Below are positions 41,403 to 44,990 of a DNA stretch of 44,990 nucleotides, one piece after another. The stretch comes from Gemmatimonadota bacterium (GTDB lineage Bacteria; Latescibacterota; UBA2968; UBA8231): positions 1-44,990 of the forward strand of contig JABHDC010000060.1 of assembly GCA_018673255.1 (NCBI GenBank), written 5' to 3'. The notes beneath the pieces were generated by a model. That model made no database searches. It worked only from the letters and a program-made list of their open reading frames with translations, and had not been told where the DNA came from. A program made the translations under genes and the position numbers. Numbering within the stretch: the stretch's first letter is position 1; each line of letters begins with the position of its first letter.

Positions 41403-42350
41403 TCAGGCGGTGACATCATCGTCGATGAAGCCACCCACGCTGAAGTACCTGAATCCGGTATCACACAGGATGGTGACGACAGTGCCCGTCAGGTTGTCAC
41501 GTTCGATCAGGCGCAGAGCCGCGGCGACATTTGCACCAGCCGACGGCCCTACGAGCAGGCCTTCTTCGCGAGCCAGACGACGCGTCGTGGAGAAAGCCTC
41601 TTCTTCGTCGACAACCAACACCTCATCGATGAGTTCTCGATCCAGAACGTCGGGTATGAAGCCTGCACCGATCCCCTGGATCCCGTGCACACCCGGCTGA
41701 CCACCTGACAGCACGGCAGATTTCGAGGGCTCGACTGCCACAATTCGCGTATCGGGCCGTTGTTCGCGCAGGACGTGGCCAACGCCGGTTATCGTGCCCC
41801 CTGTTCCCACACCAGCGACAAATGCATCGAATCGCGCCTCTCCCACCGCATCCAGGATTTCGGGTGCCGTCGTATCGCGATGCACCTGCGGGTTGGCGGA
41901 ATTGCTGAACTGCTGGGGCATGAAATGCAGCGCCGGATCCTGTGCAACGATCTCCTGCGCTGCCCGGATGGCACCATCCATGTCCTGTTCGGCCGGTGTC
42001 AGGACGATGCGGGCCCCATAGGCGGCCATCACCGATACGCGTTCCTGGCTCATGTGGGATGGCATCGTCAGCACCAGCGGGTACCGTAATGCGGCGGCGG
42101 CCATGGCCAGCGCGATCCCCGTGTTGCCACTTGTTGGCTCCACGATCGTCATCCCCGGCCTCAAGTGACCTGCGTCGATGGCGGCCCGGATCATGCTGAC
42201 ACCGATTCGATCTTTGACACTGCCGCCCGGATTCAACGATTCAAGCTTGCCCAACAGCTGGACGTGTGGGGGAGCAATTCGACGCAACGACAGACACGGC
42301 GTCCGACCGATGGCATCAAGGATACTACCGGCGAGAGCCGGCTCAGTCAT
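41403..42350 (-). CDS. cysK: Cysteine synthase family (O-acetylserine sulfhydrylase)
   Basis: The protein has 315 residues from the ATG at 42350, which overlaps the end of the OPX lipoprotein gene by eight bases. It has 'SILDAIGRTPCLSL' at the N-terminus, the PLP lysine in 'NPGGSVKDRIG' (Lys46), 'PTSGNTGIAL' (72-81) for substrate carboxylate, 'GVGTGGTITG' for the phosphate and 'GPSAGAN' near the pyridine nitrogen. It forms cysteine from O-acetylserine and sulfide; CysM or cystathionine beta-synthase-like activity cannot be excluded. Coupling to a polysaccharide-export gene is odd. It could feed the desulfurase encoded 5 kb away, but it is in a different transcript. Confidence 0.93.
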   Translation of the reverse strand: MTEPALAGSILDAIGRTPCLSLRRIAPPHVQLLGKLESLNPGGSVKDRIGVSMIRAAIDAGHLRPGMTIVEPTSGNTGIALAMAAAALRYPLVLTMPSHMSQERVSVMAAYGARIVLTPAEQDMDGAIRAAQEIVAQDPALHFMPQQFSNSANPQVHRDTTAPEILDAVGEARFDAFVAGVGTGGTITGVGHVLREQRPDTRIVAVEPSKSAVLSGGQPGVHGIQGIGAGFIPDVLDRELIDEVLVVDEEEAFSTTRRLAREEGLLVGPSAGANVAAALRLIERDNLTGTVVTILCDTGFRYFSVGGFIDDDVTA

Positions 42351-43500
42351 CCTCGTTGCTCCCATCGCCGGCAGGTTTGGCAGTGCCGGGTAAGGTCCGG
42401 GTGAAATCGACACCAGCGGCCGGATCACCCGTATCCACCCGCAGCCCGCCACCGGTCGTGTAGAGATCGCGATAGCTGGCCGGCAGGAGCAACACCGTTA
42501 GGAGGGGCTCGATTCGAGTGATCACGTCATTCACATCACCGAGGAAGCTGCGCGGCACGTAGATGATATCATCGTTGCGCAACGCCACATTCTGACGGTA
42601 GTCGCCACGCGTCGCCAGACGCTCGAAATTGATCCCATACATCCGCGGCTCACCATCTTCCACGCGAATGAGGCGGATGTCATCCCGCACGGCATCCTCC
42701 GTCAGGCCACCCGCCTGACTCAGCGCTTCCATCACGCGTGCATCTTCCGGGAACATGTAGACACTCGGCCGCAGGACCTCGCCAAGGAGGATGACCTTCT
42801 TGCTGCGTAGACTCGCGCCCTGAACGATCACAATGTCCCCGCCTTGCAGGACGGCATTCTCTCTCGGGTCGCCCGTGCGCAATACCTTCTGAAGGTCTAC
42901 ACGGTAGGAGGTGCCATCGCGCACGAGTGTGACATTGTCCAGTTGCGCATCTGGCGTGGCACCGCCGGCATTGAGGATCAGATCGAGTATCGTCGTCTTC
43001 CCCTTGAGGGGGTACCGTCCCTGCCCCATGCGCGTATCGGCCCGGTCGGTCACCGAGATCGCCCCCAGCAGGGAGACCATCTTGCTGTGATGTTCAGTGA
43101 CTTCGACATCGATCTTCGGCGACCGCAGGAATTGCGACAGAGCCATGGTAAGGGCCTCGTCGAGTTCGGTCGGCGTCAGACCACCGGCCCGCACATTCTC
43201 AAGCATAGAGAACGAAACATTGCCATCGGGACGGACAGTGACTTCTTCACGGTTCACATCAATGTCGCGCAGTGTCAGGTCCATGACATCGCCCACACCG
43301 ATGATGTATTCTGGGAAACCGAGTCGTTCGGTGAAGGACCGCCGAGCCGGATCCATCGGGATCTCCCGTGACTCAGGCAGTGGCGGCGTCTCGGCCACAT
43401 TTGTCACGGGAGGCACTGATGAGCCACACCCGATGGCGACGATCGACCAGAAACACCCCAGCACCTGAATCAGGCGGCCAGATCGGAACAATCCTGTCAT
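42343..43500 (-). CDS. Outer-membrane polysaccharide export lipoprotein (OPX/Wza-like, SLBB)
   Basis: The protein has 385 residues. The signal peptide ends in the lipobox 'VAIGC' (Cys25). A poly_export domain follows ('YIIGVGDVMDLTLRDIDVN' at ~65-83 and 'VRPDGNVSF'). Two SLBB-like segments come next: one around 140-215 and one starting 'KKVILLGEVLRPSVYMFP'. There is no clear C-terminal amphipathic helix like that of Wza; the last ~60 residues are Gly/Asp/Pro-rich. It would form the outer-membrane or periplasmic part of a glycan exporter and could partner the Wzz/BY-kinase encoded 24 kb away. It lies nine bases after the nucleotidyltransferase gene. Confidence 0.92.
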   Translation of the reverse strand: MTGLFRSGRLIQVLGCFWSIVAIGCGSSVPPVTNVAETPPLPESREIPMDPARRSFTERLGFPEYIIGVGDVMDLTLRDIDVNREEVTVRPDGNVSFSMLENVRAGGLTPTELDEALTMALSQFLRSPKIDVEVTEHHSKMVSLLGAISVTDRADTRMGQGRYPLKGKTTILDLILNAGGATPDAQLDNVTLVRDGTSYRVDLQKVLRTGDPRENAVLQGGDIVIVQGASLRSKKVILLGEVLRPSVYMFPEDARVMEALSQAGGLTEDAVRDDIRLIRVEDGEPRMYGINFERLATRGDYRQNVALRNDDIIYVPRSFLGDVNDVITRIEPLLTVLLLPASYRDLYTTGGGLRVDTGDPAAGVDFTRTLPGTAKPAGDGSNEDD

Positions 43501-43508
43501 GATTCTCC

Positions 43509-44561
43509 TCAGCGTCGAAGCGCAGCCAGGGCGAACTCGGCCACACCACGCCAGACGATCTGCAAGAGCCGCAGGGGATAGGCCAAGGGGGCCAGAACAT
43601 GCGGAAGGCGGGGAAAGACCTGAAGCAGAACAGCCCGTCCGGGGAAGACGAACTCTGCCAACAGGCGAAAACGATCACTGATACGCCGGCACGTCCAGCA
43701 ACCAAGTATCTCGCCGGCGACGGTCTCCCGGCGATGGCGATGGATCCACAGCAGCGCCGTACTTACCAATGTACCTGGTTCCTGCTGAATGCACCATCGT
43801 ACCGCCCATGGTGGCAGGGCAACATCTGCGGTATTGAGCAGGACCAGCGCATACGTGAGCGGCTTGTCCAGAGCCGTCGCCATGGCGTGGGACCCAAGAT
43901 GCTCAGCGTCGATGCCAGGCTGGCGCAACTGCAGACCAAGATCGACGAGCCAGATCAAACGCCGGTAACTATGCCGTAGCGCGTGAGCGGTCGTGATCAG
44001 TAGTTCATCTTCGTCGCTGAGCGTAAGAAATGAGAATCCGGCCACGTCTCGCCGCCGTCGACGCGACCACGCCAAGCCGGGATCGATCCAACCAGCCCTT
44101 CGGCGTGCTGAGAGACGATCGCCGTTGAGCAGATCCGTGTGCAGGTCGATGGTGCAGCCATCGGACCGAGTGAACAGATTCGGATGCCGGGGCGGGGCCT
44201 CCCAACCATGGGCGACCAGGGCCTGAACCACCTGTTCGCGTTTGCCCGGCGGCGCCAGCAGATCGATGTCGTCCATGGGGCGGCAACCCAAATCCGGATA
44301 CAGGCGCAGGAGAGCCGCGCCGGGAAGAACCAAGGGTTCGGCGCCGGTGGCTGACAGATCGTCGCAGATCCGGGCCACTGCACACAGGTGCCGGAGATTG
44401 TCGGCCGCCGTCTGCAGATGGATGGCCGCGTAACACGCGTCACCATGCCCCTGGGCGTACAACAGGCCACCCAGATCATCTGCATCAAGTGGTGCGACCG
44501 CTCCGGGTGGCACTTGCCCATCAAGAAGCGCCACCAGGAGCCTGCCGTCGGCCGCCCTCAT
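43509..44561 (-). CDS. Nucleotidyltransferase-fold protein (NTP_transf_5-like)
   Basis: The protein has 350 residues. The motif 'PGAALLRLYPDLGCRPMDDI' (80-99), continuing 'DLL', matches the polymerase-beta-like nucleotidyltransferase pattern: a helix with Leu/Arg, then the D-x-D metal pair at about 98-100. Further on come 'HPNLFTRSDGCTIDLHTDLL', carrying the third acidic residue, and 'TTAHALRHSYRRLIWLVDLG', a common block of this uncharacterised family. Such proteins recur next to PqqD-like proteins in peptide-modification and export clusters; the transferred nucleotide and target are unknown. Its start overlaps the PqqD-like stop by four bases. Confidence 0.85.
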   Translation of the reverse strand: MRAADGRLLVALLDGQVPPGAVAPLDADDLGGLLYAQGHGDACYAAIHLQTAADNLRHLCAVARICDDLSATGAEPLVLPGAALLRLYPDLGCRPMDDIDLLAPPGKREQVVQALVAHGWEAPPRHPNLFTRSDGCTIDLHTDLLNGDRLSARRRAGWIDPGLAWSRRRRRDVAGFSFLTLSDEDELLITTAHALRHSYRRLIWLVDLGLQLRQPGIDAEHLGSHAMATALDKPLTYALVLLNTADVALPPWAVRWCIQQEPGTLVSTALLWIHRHRRETVAGEILGCWTCRRISDRFRLLAEFVFPGRAVLLQVFPRLPHVLAPLAYPLRLLQIVWRGVAEFALAALRR

Positions 44562-44845
44562 CGCAACGCTCCGGCAACACTCAGCTCCAGCACGATGGCA
44601 GCCACATCCTGGTCTGCCTGTTCGGGCGTCACCTCATAGGCGGCACACACGTAGCCCACCAATTCCTCCATCGTGGCCCCCTGCCGACAGGCCTCCCACA
44701 CACATGCTGCAGTGTCATTGAGATGGTGCACCTTACCACCGGTCTCATCGTAGAGAATCCCCCCACCGACGAGGGGGCGATGGATCACACCTTCCTGCAT
44801 ATGCCACCGGTGGGAACGATCGGTGGTCTCACCTGAATCCGACAC
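44558..44845 (-). CDS. PqqD-like peptide-binding protein (RRE fold)
   Basis: The protein has 95 residues from a GTG at 44845, four bases after the preceding stop. It has 'ILYDETGGKVHHLNDTAACV' (30-49), then a tryptophan and 'EEL' helices, the PqqD pattern 'hxLNxtaxxiWxL' followed by a three-helix winged fold. PqqD-family proteins are recognition elements that bind leader peptides of ribosomally made, modified peptides; stand-alone members also occur in polysaccharide clusters with no known peptide. No precursor peptide gene is visible inside the window. Confidence 0.88.
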   Translation of the reverse strand: MSDSGETTDRSHRWHMQEGVIHRPLVGGGILYDETGGKVHHLNDTAACVWEACRQGATMEELVGYVCAAYEVTPEQADQDVAAIVLELSVAGALR

Positions 44846-44849
44846 GGTG

Positions 44850-44990
44850 TCAGCCCCGCATGCTATTCAGCAACCGAGCGTCATTGAGCTCGGACTCTGC
44901 CGCCGCCAGGTCCGCTTCTGCCTGCGCACATTTCGCCCCGGTTCGCTCAAAGGCCGTGTTGGCCGCCATCAGCTGCTGTGACAGATGCAA
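44850..44990 (-). CDS. C-terminal end of a coiled-coil protein (start beyond the window)
   Basis: An open minus-strand frame enters at the right edge and stops with TGA at 44850-44852, giving the last 46 residues. They are Ala/Glu/Leu-rich with heptad spacing ('QAEADLAAAESELNDARLL'), so a coiled coil is likely. It lies four bases before the PqqD-like GTG, which implies one transcript. A chain-length or secretion-adaptor protein would fit, but too little is present to assign a family. Confidence 0.65.
   Translation of the reverse strand: MHLSQQLMAANTAFERTGAKCAQAEADLAAAESELNDARLLNSMRG

Overview
The window is a dense, GC-rich bacterial chromosome segment. The cell implied is diderm: it has a lipoprotein of the polysaccharide-export (OPX) type, and a MurE carrying the DNPR motif that selects meso-diaminopimelate. 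The secreted matrixin at 38.8-41.4 kb ends in a PNPFNP-type C-terminal domain with a 'GVYLF' and 'GRLVRKGLLVR' tail. Such tails are common in the FCB superphylum and neighbouring uncultured phyla (Latescibacterota, Marinimicrobia, Eisenbacteria, Krumholzibacteriota). My placement is an uncultured member of that assemblage; this is inference, because no rRNA gene is present.

Layout. Positions 1-18,100 hold a surface-polysaccharide locus, almost all on the minus strand. In transcription order: a Wzz/BY-kinase chain-length regulator, an O-antigen ligase/polymerase, a GT4 glycosyltransferase, a membrane PHP phosphoesterase, a WbqC-like protein, a PIG-L deacetylase, two DegT aminotransferases, a WecA-type phosphoglycosyltransferase and a GT39-type membrane glycosyltransferase. 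A plus-strand pair of glycosyltransferases (2330-4380) follows. Then come a MauE/DoxX-thioredoxin fusion and an enolase-superfamily sugar-acid dehydratase-like gene that runs off the left edge. Positions 18,100-19,490 hold a derived KptA/Tpt1 and purE.

Positions 19,650-32,450 are a division and cell-wall (dcw) cluster on the minus strand: mraZ-rsmH-ftsL-ftsI-murE-murF-ftsW-murC-ftsQ-ftsA-ftsZ. Most junctions overlap or nearly touch. mraY, murD, murG and murB are absent from their usual slots. The cluster is led by a strong sigma70-like promoter followed by a 10-bp-period repeat array that looks like a MraZ operator. A second array in the opposite orientation lies about 220 bp upstream.

Positions 32,750-36,880 are a minus-strand Fe-S/sulfur operon: a cysteine-rich MerR regulator, an A-type Fe-S carrier, a cysteine desulfurase, a rhodanese-MoeB/ThiF fusion and trmB. 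The MerR promoter has a perfect dyad within its spacer. Diverging from it on the plus strand are a serine beta-lactamase-fold hydrolase, a small secreted protein and the large secreted matrixin/beta-propeller protein. Positions 41,400-44,990 (minus) hold a coiled-coil protein end, a PqqD-like protein, a nucleotidyltransferase, an OPX lipoprotein and a cysteine synthase. These read as a second export-linked operon cut by the right edge.

How the genes work together: peptidoglycan precursor synthesis and septation (dcw) sit directly upstream of a surface glycan locus that draws on undecaprenyl phosphate. The Fe-S operon supplies persulfide sulfur both for clusters and for a thiocarboxylate-forming MoeB. 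I see no tRNA, rRNA, CRISPR array, transposase or phage gene. Everything functional here is read by eye from motifs; no database search was run.
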